55,562 nt of DNA from CAYGLV01 sp964351025. GTDB taxonomy: Bacteria > Actinomycetota > Thermoleophilia > Gaiellales > Gaiellaceae. The notes beneath the pieces were generated by a model. The model saw only the letters and a list, made by a program, of their open reading frames with translations, did no database searches and was not told the DNA's origin. Both the position numbers and the translations under genes were made by a program. The stretch lies in NCBI GenBank assembly GCA_964351025.1, contig CAYGLV010000010.1, positions 1 to 55,562 of the forward strand, read 5' to 3'. Below, in pieces: positions 1 to 6,742 of the stretch (position 1 is its first letter; every line of letters starts with the position of its first letter).

Positions 1-182
1 GAGTCGATGCGTCCAGTGCGCTGATCGCTTCGGAAGACGGGGTCAGGTTCCGTCTGGGGCACCGGCAACGCAACCTTCTATGGGTGTGCACCGGGGTGTG
101 CACCACACGAGCTTGTGCGACCTTTGTGACACACCTGACCCGCGTAACCAAGCCGTTTGTCGCATACCCAGACAGGGTAAAA
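1..182. other. Non-coding flank next to tRNA-Glu with short repeats
   Basis: No gene is supported here. The stretch holds an inverted repeat AGACGG (35-40) / CCGTCT (50-55) and two direct copies of GGTGTGCACC (83-92 and 95-104). It lies immediately 3' of the minus-strand tRNA-Glu, a position where integrative elements often attach, but no integrase or second copy of the tRNA 3' end is visible in the window. One plus-strand frame stays open from base 2, but it runs through the tRNA and is not a gene. Confidence 0.35.
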
Positions 183-255
183 AGGCCCATACGGGATTCG
201 AACCCGTGCCGCCGCCGTGAGAGGGCGGTGTCCTAGGCCACTAGACGAATGGGCC
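183..255 (-). tRNA. tRNA-Glu (CUC anticodon)
   Basis: Read on the minus strand, the acceptor arms GGCCCAT and ATGGGCC pair. The anticodon stem CCGCC/GGCGG encloses the loop CTCTCAC (anticodon CTC, Glu, reading GAG). The T arm is CGGG-TTCGAAT-CCCG. No 3' CCA is encoded and the tRNA is followed by a T run (TTTTT). The base at the discriminator position reads U, which is unusual for tRNA-Glu. Confidence 0.93.
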
Positions 256-266
256 GTGCGCTGCTG

Positions 267-272
267 AGTCTA
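267..272 (-). promoter_or_regulatory. -10 hexamer for tRNA-Glu
   Basis: Minus-strand TAGACT lies 11 bases before the first tRNA base. It is the same TANNNT type found ahead of many genes in this window. No convincing -35 is visible. Confidence 0.4.
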
Positions 273-340
273 GCGAGCCTCGGCGGCACCCCGCCGCGGC
301 GAGCGTCTGCCGGTAGCTGCGCGAATGCGATGATCCGGCC

Positions 341-1009
341 ATGGCGACGGAGCACCGCTTCATCCCGCTCGAGTTCGAGCGAAAGCCGGAGGCCGAGCAA
401 CTCGCCGCCTCGCGGGCCTTCCTCGCGTCGCTGCGCCGCCGCCGCTCCGTCCGCTCCTTCTCGACCGAGCCAGTCCCCTGGGAGCTCGTCGAGAACGCGA
501 TCGCGACCGCCGGCACCGCGCCCTCGGGCGCGCACCAGCAGCCGTGGATCTATGTCGCCGTCTCCGACCCGGAGACGAAGCGGCGCATCCGCGAGGCGGC
601 CGAGCGGGAGGAGCGGGAAAGCTATGAGCGCCGGATGCCGGACGAGTGGCTGACCGCCGTCGAGCCGATCGGCACCGACTGGCACAAGCCGCACATCACG
701 GACGCCCCGTGGGTGATCGTCGTTTTCGAGCAGGCATACGGGCTTGCGCCGGACGGGGCGAAGAGCAAGCACTACTGGGTGCGCGAGTCGGTCGGGATCG
801 CGGTCGGCCTCCTGGTCGTGAGCCTGCACCAGGCGGGCCTCGTCGCGCTCGTGCACACGCCGAGCCCGATGGGCTTCCTGCGCGAGATCCTCGAGCGGCC
901 CGAGAACGAGCGGCCCTTCGTCCTGATCCCGGTCGGCTACCCGGCGCCCGATGCTACGGTCCCCGACATCGCCCGCAAGCCGCTCACGGAGATCCTCGTC
1001 CGCCGCTGA
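341..1009 (+). CDS. Nitroreductase-fold flavoprotein, iodotyrosine deiodinase-like
   Basis: A 222-aa FMN-dependent nitroreductase-superfamily protein. Visible features are the N-terminal RRRSVR phosphate-binding motif (33-38), the APSGAHQQPW segment (60-69) and a C-terminal PVGYPAPDATVPD stretch. The closest family by motif is iodotyrosine deiodinase (IYD). The mammalian active-site lid Glu, Tyr and Lys, which bind the halotyrosine zwitterion, have counterparts at E91, Y95 and K116 with identical spacing (E-x3-Y and Y+21=K). That suggests a reductive dehalogenase acting on halotyrosine or a similar amino acid, not a generic nitroreductase. The stop overlaps the next start (TGATG), so it is probably co-translated with the GST-like gene. 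The flavin fold is certain; substrate is inferred. Confidence 0.85.
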   Translation: MATEHRFIPLEFERKPEAEQLAASRAFLASLRRRRSVRSFSTEPVPWELVENAIATAGTAPSGAHQQPWIYVAVSDPETKRRIREAAEREERESYERRMPDEWLTAVEPIGTDWHKPHITDAPWVIVVFEQAYGLAPDGAKSKHYWVRESVGIAVGLLVVSLHQAGLVALVHTPSPMGFLREILERPENERPFVLIPVGYPAPDATVPDIARKPLTEILVRR

Positions 1010-1620
1010 TGCGCGTCTACCGCATCCCGTTCTCGACGAACGTCGAGCGCGTCGCGCTCGCGTTCGGGCACAAGGGCCTCGCGCTCGAGTGGGTGGACGT
1101 GGACCCCGCCGACCGCTCGCCCGTCGTCGCCGTCAGCAGCCAGGAGCTCGTGCCCGTGCTCGACGACGACGGCACGATCGTCTTCGACTCGCCGCTCATC
1201 CTCGAGCACCTCGAGCGCCGCTTCCCGGAGCCGCCGCTCTACGCGGCCGACCCGGCCCGCCGCGCCGAGCAGGCCGTCTTCGTCGAGTGGTTCAACGAGG
1301 TCTGGAAGCGGCCGCCGAACCTGATCGCAGCCGAGCTGGAGAAGCCCGATCCCCACCGCGCGCTGATGGAGGAGTGGGGCGCACGGATGCGCGCCTCGCT
1401 CGACGTCTTCGAGGGCCTGCTCACCGGCCGCGACCACCTCCTCGGCGACTTCTCGATCGCCGACGTGGTCGCCTTCCCGTTCCTCAAGTACGCGACGATC
1501 TGGCCGGAGCGCGACGAGGAGGTCTTCCACCACGTCCTGCGCGAGAACCTGCGCCTCGACGGCGGCTACCCGCTTGTCGAGGGATGGATTCAGCGGGTGG
1601 ATCAACGCCCGCGGGCGTGA
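1009..1620 (+). CDS. Glutathione S-transferase-like protein
   Basis: A 203-aa protein with a thioredoxin-fold N-terminal GST domain (residues 1-75: MRVYRIPFSTNVERV start, the cis-Pro region ELVPVL at about 47-52, and DSPLILEHLE) and an all-helical C-terminal domain containing GDFSIADVVAFPFL. The ATG shares one base with the stop of the deiodinase-like gene. Thermoleophilia-type bacteria are not known for glutathione, so the thiol co-substrate, if any, is open. The pairing with a putative dehalogenase suggests handling of halogenated or electrophilic compounds (inference). Confidence 0.8.
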   Translation: MRVYRIPFSTNVERVALAFGHKGLALEWVDVDPADRSPVVAVSSQELVPVLDDDGTIVFDSPLILEHLERRFPEPPLYAADPARRAEQAVFVEWFNEVWKRPPNLIAAELEKPDPHRALMEEWGARMRASLDVFEGLLTGRDHLLGDFSIADVVAFPFLKYATIWPERDEEVFHHVLRENLRLDGGYPLVEGWIQRVDQRPRA

Positions 1621-1660
1621 CAATCCGTGACAATCCGGTCGCGCTGCGCGCGCCCGGATT
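1618..1660. repeat. Tandem 10-mer and stem-loop after the GST gene
   Basis: Two head-to-tail copies of TGACAATCCG (1618-1637) begin on the GST stop codon. The second copy starts an inverted repeat AATCCGG (1632-1638) / CCGGATT (1654-1660) around a GC-rich centre. It could act as a weak terminator; there is no T tract. Confidence 0.45.
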
Positions 1661-1778
1661 CTCTAGAGGTGCAGGGATGGGACGGCGCTGCAGGAGCTTC
1701 GAAGCTCGAGCCTAGCCGGGGACAGAGCGGCAGCTCCGACCCAGCGCCGAAGCTCGAGCTAAGGCTGCTTCTCTAGAG
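1661..1778. repeat. Foldback repeat element, copy A
   Basis: A 118-bp imperfect palindrome bounded by CTCTAGAG at both ends (1661-1668 and 1771-1778). The ends pair outward as CTCTAGAGGTGCAG / CTGCTTCTCTAGAG. Inside, GGCGCTG (1684-1690) pairs with CAGCGCC (1742-1748), GGAGCT (1693-1698) with AGCTCC (1732-1737), and GAGCTTCGAAGCTC (1694-1707) is a perfect palindrome. Its first 18 bases after CTC recur at 41188, where an element of almost the same length lies. No transposase is encoded, so it is MITE-like or a structured RNA/DNA element. Confidence 0.65.
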
Positions 1779-1997
1779 ATTCTCGAAGGCGGAGCCTTCG
1801 AGAATGTCCCTAGCATCGAGCCTATCCTCGAAGCTGCGCCGCAGCTCCTCGCCGCTCGCGAGCACCTCGTAGCGGGGCCGGCGGGGCGGCAGCTGCACGA
1901 TCCGCACCTGCTGGTAGCGGTCGCCGTGGCAGCGTGCATAGACCTCCGCCTCGCTCAGCGGCTTCAGTCGGGAGGTACGGCGACCGAGCACGAGCAC
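1773..1997 (-). CDS. Small hypothetical protein whose 3' end runs into a repeat
   Basis: A 74-aa frame starting at GTG. An in-frame TAG lies two codons upstream, so the start cannot be much earlier. Codons 1-58 have the G/C-rich third positions of real genes here and read as an Arg-rich polar protein containing RYQQVRIVQLPPRRPRY. The last 15 or so codons fall in the hairpin at 1779-1805 and the edge of foldback copy A, use atypical codons (GAT, AGG, ATT, AAT) and take their TAG stop from CTCTAGAG. The C-terminus therefore looks replaced by repeat sequence. No family was recognised. Confidence 0.45.
   Translation of the reverse strand: MLVLGRRTSRLKPLSEAEVYARCHGDRYQQVRIVQLPPRRPRYEVLASGEELRRSFEDRLDARDILEGSAFENL
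1779..1805. repeat. Perfect 12-bp hairpin abutting foldback copy A
   Basis: ATTCTCGAAGGC (1779-1790), loop GGA, GCCTTCGAGAAT (1794-1805). It directly follows the right end of the foldback element and lies inside the 3' end of the minus-strand 74-aa frame. There is no T tract, so it is more likely part of the repeat than a standard terminator. Confidence 0.6.
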
Positions 1998-2070
1998 CTG
2001 CTACGTACCACGCCCTCCCCGCAGTGTGAACCCCGCCGGCGGCGGCCGGCCCGCAATTTGCGCGAGAAAG

Positions 2071-2141
2071 CTGCGGGGCAAGGATTCGAACCTTGACTAC
2101 CCGGTCCAGAGCCGGGCGTCCTACCGTTAGACGACCCCGCA
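2071..2141 (-). tRNA. tRNA-Gln (CUG anticodon)
   Basis: On the minus strand the acceptor TGCGGGG pairs with CCCCGCA. The anticodon stem CCCGG/CCGGG encloses CTCTGGA (anticodon CTG, Gln, reading CAG). The T arm is CAAGG-TTCGAAT-CCTTG. The discriminator is G and no CCA is encoded. Confidence 0.93.
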
Positions 2142-2161
2142 ACGGGTCATTCCGGCGGCGA

Positions 2162-2167
2162 AGTGTA
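2162..2167 (-). promoter_or_regulatory. -10 hexamer for tRNA-Gln
   Basis: Minus-strand TACACT lies 20 bases upstream of the tRNA, in the short gap after the HD-domain gene. It would give the tRNA its own promoter with a short 5' leader for RNase P removal. Confidence 0.35.
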
Positions 2168-2173
2168 CCGCCT

Positions 2174-3016
2174 TCAGATCTCGAGCCGGTAGGTCGGGAC
2201 GAGGCTCTTCTCCGCCTCGGTGTCGATGTGGGCGACCACCTCGACGTACGGCTCGAGCCCCGAGCCCTTCAGCTTCGCCTTCAGCAGCTCGTCCACCTGG
2301 AAGATCCCCGACGAGTTGTTCATCGTGATCGCGATCTTCACCGGCCGCGAGTCGCCGGCCTCGATCGAGACGGACTCGATCGCCGCCGCCGAGAGCGAGT
2401 GCATCGAGACGCGCCCGTGCTCGAACGGGATCCGCGAACGGCCCTTGGCCATGTCGAGCGCGTCGGCGACACGCAGGATCCCCGCCTCGAGCGCGAGCGG
2501 CTGCCCGTCGGCGCGGTGGCTGATGATCGCCTGCAGCACCTCGGAGACGATCACCGTCAGGTCGGGCTCCTCGTACACGCCGGCCAGCAGCTCGCGCAGC
2601 TTCGGCTCGGCGAGGAAGAGCGAGAAGTCCTCGTGCTGCTTGCGGTGGACGGACATGCCGACGTCGTGCAGCAGCGCGGAGAGCGCGACCACGACCTCCG
2701 AGTCGTCGGCGGTCAGCCCGTAGTCGCGCGCGAGCGACGGCTCGACGCCGCTCTTGACGAGCTGGCGGAGCAGCTTCAGCGCGATGTTCGTGACGATCTG
2801 GATGTGCACCCAGGAGTGGTCGTTGATCCCCAGGCGGGCGATCGCGTTCACGTTCTGCACATGCCACCAGCCCTTGAGCTGGTCGTCACGGTTGACCCGG
2901 TCGAGGACCGTGCGCAGCCTGCGGTTCCCGCGCACGGGCAGCTTGATCCGCATCTGCGCGGCCGCCTGCGTCGGCGTCAACCGCAGTTCGTCCTGAGGCT
3001 CGGGAACGTCCGTCAC
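2174..3016 (-). CDS. HD-domain phosphohydrolase-like protein
   Basis: A 280-aa soluble protein of the HD metal-dependent phosphohydrolase superfamily. Likely metal ligands are H67/H71 (HSWVH), H117-D118 (LLHDVG), H167 (ISHRADG) and D185/D188 (RVADALD). The last third, rich in short beta segments, is not a recognised domain. The GTG start overlaps the TGA stop of the membrane-protein gene upstream (GTGA at 3013-3016), so the two form an operon. Substrate (nucleotide, cyclic nucleotide or other phosphoester) cannot be told from sequence. Confidence 0.75.
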   Translation of the reverse strand: MTDVPEPQDELRLTPTQAAAQMRIKLPVRGNRRLRTVLDRVNRDDQLKGWWHVQNVNAIARLGINDHSWVHIQIVTNIALKLLRQLVKSGVEPSLARDYGLTADDSEVVVALSALLHDVGMSVHRKQHEDFSLFLAEPKLRELLAGVYEEPDLTVIVSEVLQAIISHRADGQPLALEAGILRVADALDMAKGRSRIPFEHGRVSMHSLSAAAIESVSIEAGDSRPVKIAITMNNSSGIFQVDELLKAKLKGSGLEPYVEVVAHIDTEAEKSLVPTYRLEI

Positions 3017-3690
3017 GTCTGCTTCTCGCTGAGACGGAAGTACATCACCGTCCAGGAGAGTGCCACGAACGGCGCCACAAAGCTGTCCGCGAGCGTTCCG
3101 CCGGCCCAGTTGGCCACGAAGTCCGGGAGGAAGGAGAACGCAGAGACGAGGATGCTGTGGGCGACGATCGCGATCAACAGCGTGGCGAGGATGACGCCGA
3201 ACACGGTCCAGCCGTTGCCGCGCACGAGCTCCATCGAACGGAGGAAGGCCTGCCTCGCCGGCCGGCCCTCGATCACGATCACCGGCGCGACGAGCGACCA
3301 GCGCGTGAGCAGCAGGAGACCCGGGACGACAAAGAGGACGAGGCCGAGCGCGATCGCGACACCGCCGAAGATCCCGGCTCCGATCAGCGCCGGCAGCCGT
3401 GGCCGGACGCTGTCGTAGACATCGCCGATCGTGGCGTCGGTCTTGCCGGAGCGGATGTTCTGCACGGTCGCGACGAGCGTTCCCTGCACCCAGAACGCTC
3501 CGAGGACGCCGACGAGCAAGGAGATGACGCCCCACACCACTGCGACGCCCCTGCTCTCTCCGCGCGCGTCGATTGCGATCGCGCCGAGCAGATCCACGAA
3601 GACGAAGACGGCGGCCGCCGTGAGGACGAAGCGGCTGAGAGAGCGCAGGTAGACGGCGAACGCCTCGCGCAGAACGTTTCCGATCGTCAC
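3013..3690 (-). CDS. Polytopic membrane protein, YciC/UPF0259-like
   Basis: A 225-aa integral membrane protein with about six hydrophobic segments. The central block PGLLLLTRWSLVAPVIVIEG followed by AFLRSMELVRGNGWTVFGV is the signature of the YciC/glycerophosphodiesterase-membrane-domain group, whose function is unknown. It starts at GTG 3690, with minus-strand TACGCT six bases upstream, so a leaderless transcript is predicted. It is translationally coupled to the HD-domain gene. Confidence 0.75.
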   Translation of the reverse strand: MTIGNVLREAFAVYLRSLSRFVLTAAAVFVFVDLLGAIAIDARGESRGVAVVWGVISLLVGVLGAFWVQGTLVATVQNIRSGKTDATIGDVYDSVRPRLPALIGAGIFGGVAIALGLVLFVVPGLLLLTRWSLVAPVIVIEGRPARQAFLRSMELVRGNGWTVFGVILATLLIAIVAHSILVSAFSFLPDFVANWAGGTLADSFVAPFVALSWTVMYFRLSEKQT

Positions 3691-3696
3691 CGGGCT

Positions 3697-3702
3697 AGCG
3701 TA
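3697..3702 (-). promoter_or_regulatory. -10 hexamer, leaderless start of the membrane-protein operon
   Basis: Minus-strand TACGCT is followed by six bases and then the GTG at 3690. A GATAAT (3736-3741) on the plus strand faces the divergent M48 gene eight bases before its GTG. Confidence 0.45.
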
Positions 3703-3749
3703 GCGTCGCCTGCGGCCGCTGACCGCGGGCAGCGTGATAATCGCCTCGC

Positions 3750-4967
3750 GTGCGACAGCGGGCCCTCATGGCAGCGCTCGTCGTGGTTGCGGTCGGAGCC
3801 TGGGTCGCGGCCGCGACGCTCCTCTGGCGCTCGTCGGTGCCGCACGGGCTGCGCCTGCCCGAGGTCGACCTGCGCGCGGTCTTCAGCGAGGCGGAGCTTT
3901 CGCGGGCCGCCCGCTTCGCCCGCTTCGAGCGGGTGCTCTGGGTGCTCTCGCAGGTCGCGCTCGTCGCGGTGCTCGCGGTGTACGCCGTCCGCGGCACCCG
4001 CTTCGCGCGCGAGTCGGCGGCGGGCCCGATCGGCACCGGGATGCTGCTCGGCATGCTCGGCTTCGCACTCGTCTGGATCGCGCAGGTCCCGTTCCAGCTC
4101 GCCTCCCTCTGGTGGGAGCGCCGCTACGGCGTCTCGTCGGCGGGGTACCTCGACTCGCTGCTCGCGGGGTGGTTCGGGCTCGGCGCCCAGTTCCTGTTCC
4201 TCTGCCTGGCGCTGCTGATCGTGATGGCGCTCGCGCGTCGCCTGGGCAATCGTTGGTGGCTCGCCGGCGGGCCGGCGTTCGTCGGGCTGGCGGCGCTCTT
4301 CCTGCTGATCTCGCCGTACCTGCTCGAGCAGACGCACAGGCTGGACGACCCAGCGCTGCTCGCGGATGCGCGCGCCTACGAGCGGGCGGAGGGGACAGGC
4401 TCGATCCGCATCGACGTCGAGGTCGTGAGCGACGAGACCCAGGCGGCGAACGCGATGGCGCTCGGGATCGGCCCGACCCGCAGGATCGTCCTCTGGGACA
4501 CGCTGCTCGAGTTCCCGCGGGCCGAGGCGAGCTTCGTGCTCGCGCACGAGATCGCGCACCACTCCCGCGACCACCTGCCGAAGGGGCTCGCCTGGTATGC
4601 GCTCTTCGCGCTGCCGGGAGCCTGGGCGATCGCGCGCGCGACCCGGCGTCGCGGCGGGATGGGGAACCCGCTCGCCGTGCCGCTCTCGCTGCTCGTGCTC
4701 GTCGTGCTCCAGCTCGCCGCGCAGCCTCTCCAAAACGCCATCGGGCGCCGGATGGAGGCGGAGGCCGACTGGGTCGCGCTGGAGCTGGCCCGCAATCCGC
4801 CCGCCGCCCGAGGCGCATTCCGCCACTTCACGGTCGACTCCCTCTCGGACCCGAGCCCGCCGGGCTGGGCCTACGTCCTGTTTGCCGGCCACCCGACGAT
4901 CGAGCAGCGGCTGGCGATGATCGACGCCTGGGAGCGTCAGGCCACGTCGGCCGCCCAGTCGCCGTAG
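3750..4967 (+). CDS. M48 family zinc metalloprotease (Ste24/HtpX-like)
   Basis: A 405-aa membrane-embedded protease. Several hydrophobic segments fill roughly the first 200 residues. The zinc motif HEIAH is at 266-270 and the third ligand at E336 in ERRMEAEAD-type sequence (E-x2-A-D). Two further hydrophobic helices flank the catalytic region, as in CAAX-prenyl-protease-type M48 enzymes. Probable role is turnover or processing of membrane proteins. It starts at GTG 3750, with an in-frame ATG at 3768 as alternative. Its 3' end overlaps the convergent ABC gene by 31 bases. Confidence 0.88.
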   Translation: MRQRALMAALVVVAVGAWVAAATLLWRSSVPHGLRLPEVDLRAVFSEAELSRAARFARFERVLWVLSQVALVAVLAVYAVRGTRFARESAAGPIGTGMLLGMLGFALVWIAQVPFQLASLWWERRYGVSSAGYLDSLLAGWFGLGAQFLFLCLALLIVMALARRLGNRWWLAGGPAFVGLAALFLLISPYLLEQTHRLDDPALLADARAYERAEGTGSIRIDVEVVSDETQAANAMALGIGPTRRIVLWDTLLEFPRAEASFVLAHEIAHHSRDHLPKGLAWYALFALPGAWAIARATRRRGGMGNPLAVPLSLLVLVVLQLAAQPLQNAIGRRMEAEADWVALELARNPPAARGAFRHFTVDSLSDPSPPGWAYVLFAGHPTIEQRLAMIDAWERQATSAAQSP

Positions 4968-6742
4968 AGCGAGGCGTAGAGCCCCTGCGCGGCGACGAGC
5001 CCGTCGTGGGTGCCCTGCTCGACGATCCGGCCGTGCTCGAGCACCACGATCAGGTCGGCGTCGCGGATCGTCGAGAGCCGGTGCGCGATCACGAACGCCG
5101 TCCGGCCCGCGAGCAGCTTCCGCAGCGCGGTCTCGATCTCGCGCTCGGTGCCGATGTCCACCGACGAGGTCGCCTCGTCGAGGATGAGGATGCGCGGGTC
5201 GGCGAGGAGGGCTCGGGCGAACGCGACGAGTTGCCGCTGCCCGAGCGAGAGCCTGAAGCCGCGCTCGCCGAGGTCCGTGTCGTAGCCGTCCTCGAGCTCG
5301 GAGACGAAGGCGTGCGCGCCCACGGCTCTGGTTGCCGCCTCGACCTCCGCGCGGGTCGCATCGGGACGGCCGAAGGCCACGTTCTCGGCGAGCGTGCCAG
5401 CGAAGAGGAAGCCCTCCTGCGGGACGATGCCGAGCTGGCGCCGGAGCGAAGCCTGGGTGACCGAGCGCAGGTCGTGCCCGTCGATCACGATCCGGCCCTC
5501 GCGCGGGTCGTAGAAGCGCGCGATCAGCTTCGCGATCGTGGACTTGCCCGCGCCGGTGTGGCCGACGAGCGCCACCGTCGTCCCGGCGGGCACGTCCAGC
5601 GAGATCCCGTGCAGCACCTCCGGCAGGTCGCCGTAGCCGAAGCGGACGTCCTCGAAGCAAACATGACCCTCGATCCGCGGTAGCTCGCCCGCCGCCGGCG
5701 CGTCCACGACCTCCGGCTGCTCGTCCAGCACGTCGGAGATCTTGTCGAGGGCCGCGACCGCCGACAGGAACACGTTGTAGAGCTGGGAGAGCTGCTGCAC
5801 CGGGTCGAAGAAGTTCGCCAGGTAGAGCATGAAGGCGAGCATCGTGCCGAGCGTCATGTCGCCGCCGAGGACGCGCGAGCCGCCGTAGCCGAGCACGATC
5901 GCGATCCCGACCGAGGAGAGAAAGTCCACCGCCGGGAAGTAGACGCCGTTGAGGACGACCGTCTCGTGGTTCGCCTCCCGGTAGCGCTCGCTGACGCCGC
6001 GGAAGCTGCGCTGGTTCTCCGGCTCGCGCGTGAAGGACTGGACGACGCGCATGCCCGCGATGTCCTCGGCGAGCGAGGCCGTCACGAGCCCGAGCCGCTC
6101 GCGCACGCGCCGATAGGCCCGGTTCGAGCGGATCCGGAACCACGCAGTCGCGAGCGCCACGAGCGGCAGGATCGTCAGTGTCGCGAGCGCGAGCCGCCAG
6201 TCGATGAAGAAGAGGACGACGGCGGTGCCGACGAGCAGGAGGGTGTTCTGCACGAGGCTCGTGACGCCGTCGGTGACGAGCTGGTCGAGCGCCTCGACGT
6301 CGTTCGTGATCCGGCTGATGATGACGCCGGTGCGGTTGCGCTCGTAGAAGCCGAGCGAGAGCCGCTGCAGGTGGCGGAAGAGCTTGGCGCGCAGGTCGGC
6401 CAGCACGCGCTCGCCCGTCCAGCCGGTCAGGTACGTCTGCGCCGACGAGAGAACGAGGGCGAGCGCCGCAGCTGCGAAGAAGGCCGCGACGATCCAGCCG
6501 AGCGCGCCGACGTCGCCCTTGTCGATGCCCCGGTCGACGGCGAGCTTCGCAAGGTAGGGCGGTGCCAGCGCGACCGCCGTGTAGGCGAGCAGCGACAGGA
6601 GCGCGAGCGCCGTTCGTCCCTTGTAGGGCAGCGTCAGCCGCACGAGCAGCGCGAGCCGCCGTCTCGTCCGCCGCCACGACCAGTCCGCGACCTTCGCGCC
6701 GCGCTCGTCGGTGAGATGGCTGCCCGCCTGCCAGACCTTCAC
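4937..6742 (-). CDS. ABC exporter half-transporter, active-site subunit
   Basis: A 601-aa fused transmembrane and nucleotide-binding protein of the multidrug/lipid exporter type. Residues 30-330 hold six helices; the NBD has Walker A GHTGAGKST, signature LSLGQRQ instead of LSGGQ, and Walker B ILILDE with catalytic E523, then the H-loop AHRLST. Together with the next gene it forms a heterodimer in which this subunit supplies the intact catalytic Glu and the altered signature, the arrangement known from TM287/288-type exporters. Its GTG overlaps the partner's TGA by four bases. Substrate unknown. Confidence 0.9.
   Translation of the reverse strand: MKVWQAGSHLTDERGAKVADWSWRRTRRRLALLVRLTLPYKGRTALALLSLLAYTAVALAPPYLAKLAVDRGIDKGDVGALGWIVAAFFAAAALALVLSSAQTYLTGWTGERVLADLRAKLFRHLQRLSLGFYERNRTGVIISRITNDVEALDQLVTDGVTSLVQNTLLLVGTAVVLFFIDWRLALATLTILPLVALATAWFRIRSNRAYRRVRERLGLVTASLAEDIAGMRVVQSFTREPENQRSFRGVSERYREANHETVVLNGVYFPAVDFLSSVGIAIVLGYGGSRVLGGDMTLGTMLAFMLYLANFFDPVQQLSQLYNVFLSAVAALDKISDVLDEQPEVVDAPAAGELPRIEGHVCFEDVRFGYGDLPEVLHGISLDVPAGTTVALVGHTGAGKSTIAKLIARFYDPREGRIVIDGHDLRSVTQASLRRQLGIVPQEGFLFAGTLAENVAFGRPDATRAEVEAATRAVGAHAFVSELEDGYDTDLGERGFRLSLGQRQLVAFARALLADPRILILDEATSSVDIGTEREIETALRKLLAGRTAFVIAHRLSTIRDADLIVVLEHGRIVEQGTHDGLVAAQGLYASLYGDWAADVA

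Noticed and set aside
2..220. Open frame running through the left flank into tRNA-Glu
   Set aside because: It reads through most of a confident tRNA and has no start, ribosome site or codon bias consistent with a gene.
2093..3418. A 441-codon plus-strand frame beginning in tRNA-Gln
   Set aside because: Starts within a tRNA and is antisense to the HD-domain and membrane-protein genes, which have real motifs and a GTGA junction.
3687..6677. A 996-codon minus-strand frame across the M48 and ABC genes
   Set aside because: Arg/Ala-rich shadow of the ABC gene in another frame; it spans two well-supported genes and has no motifs.
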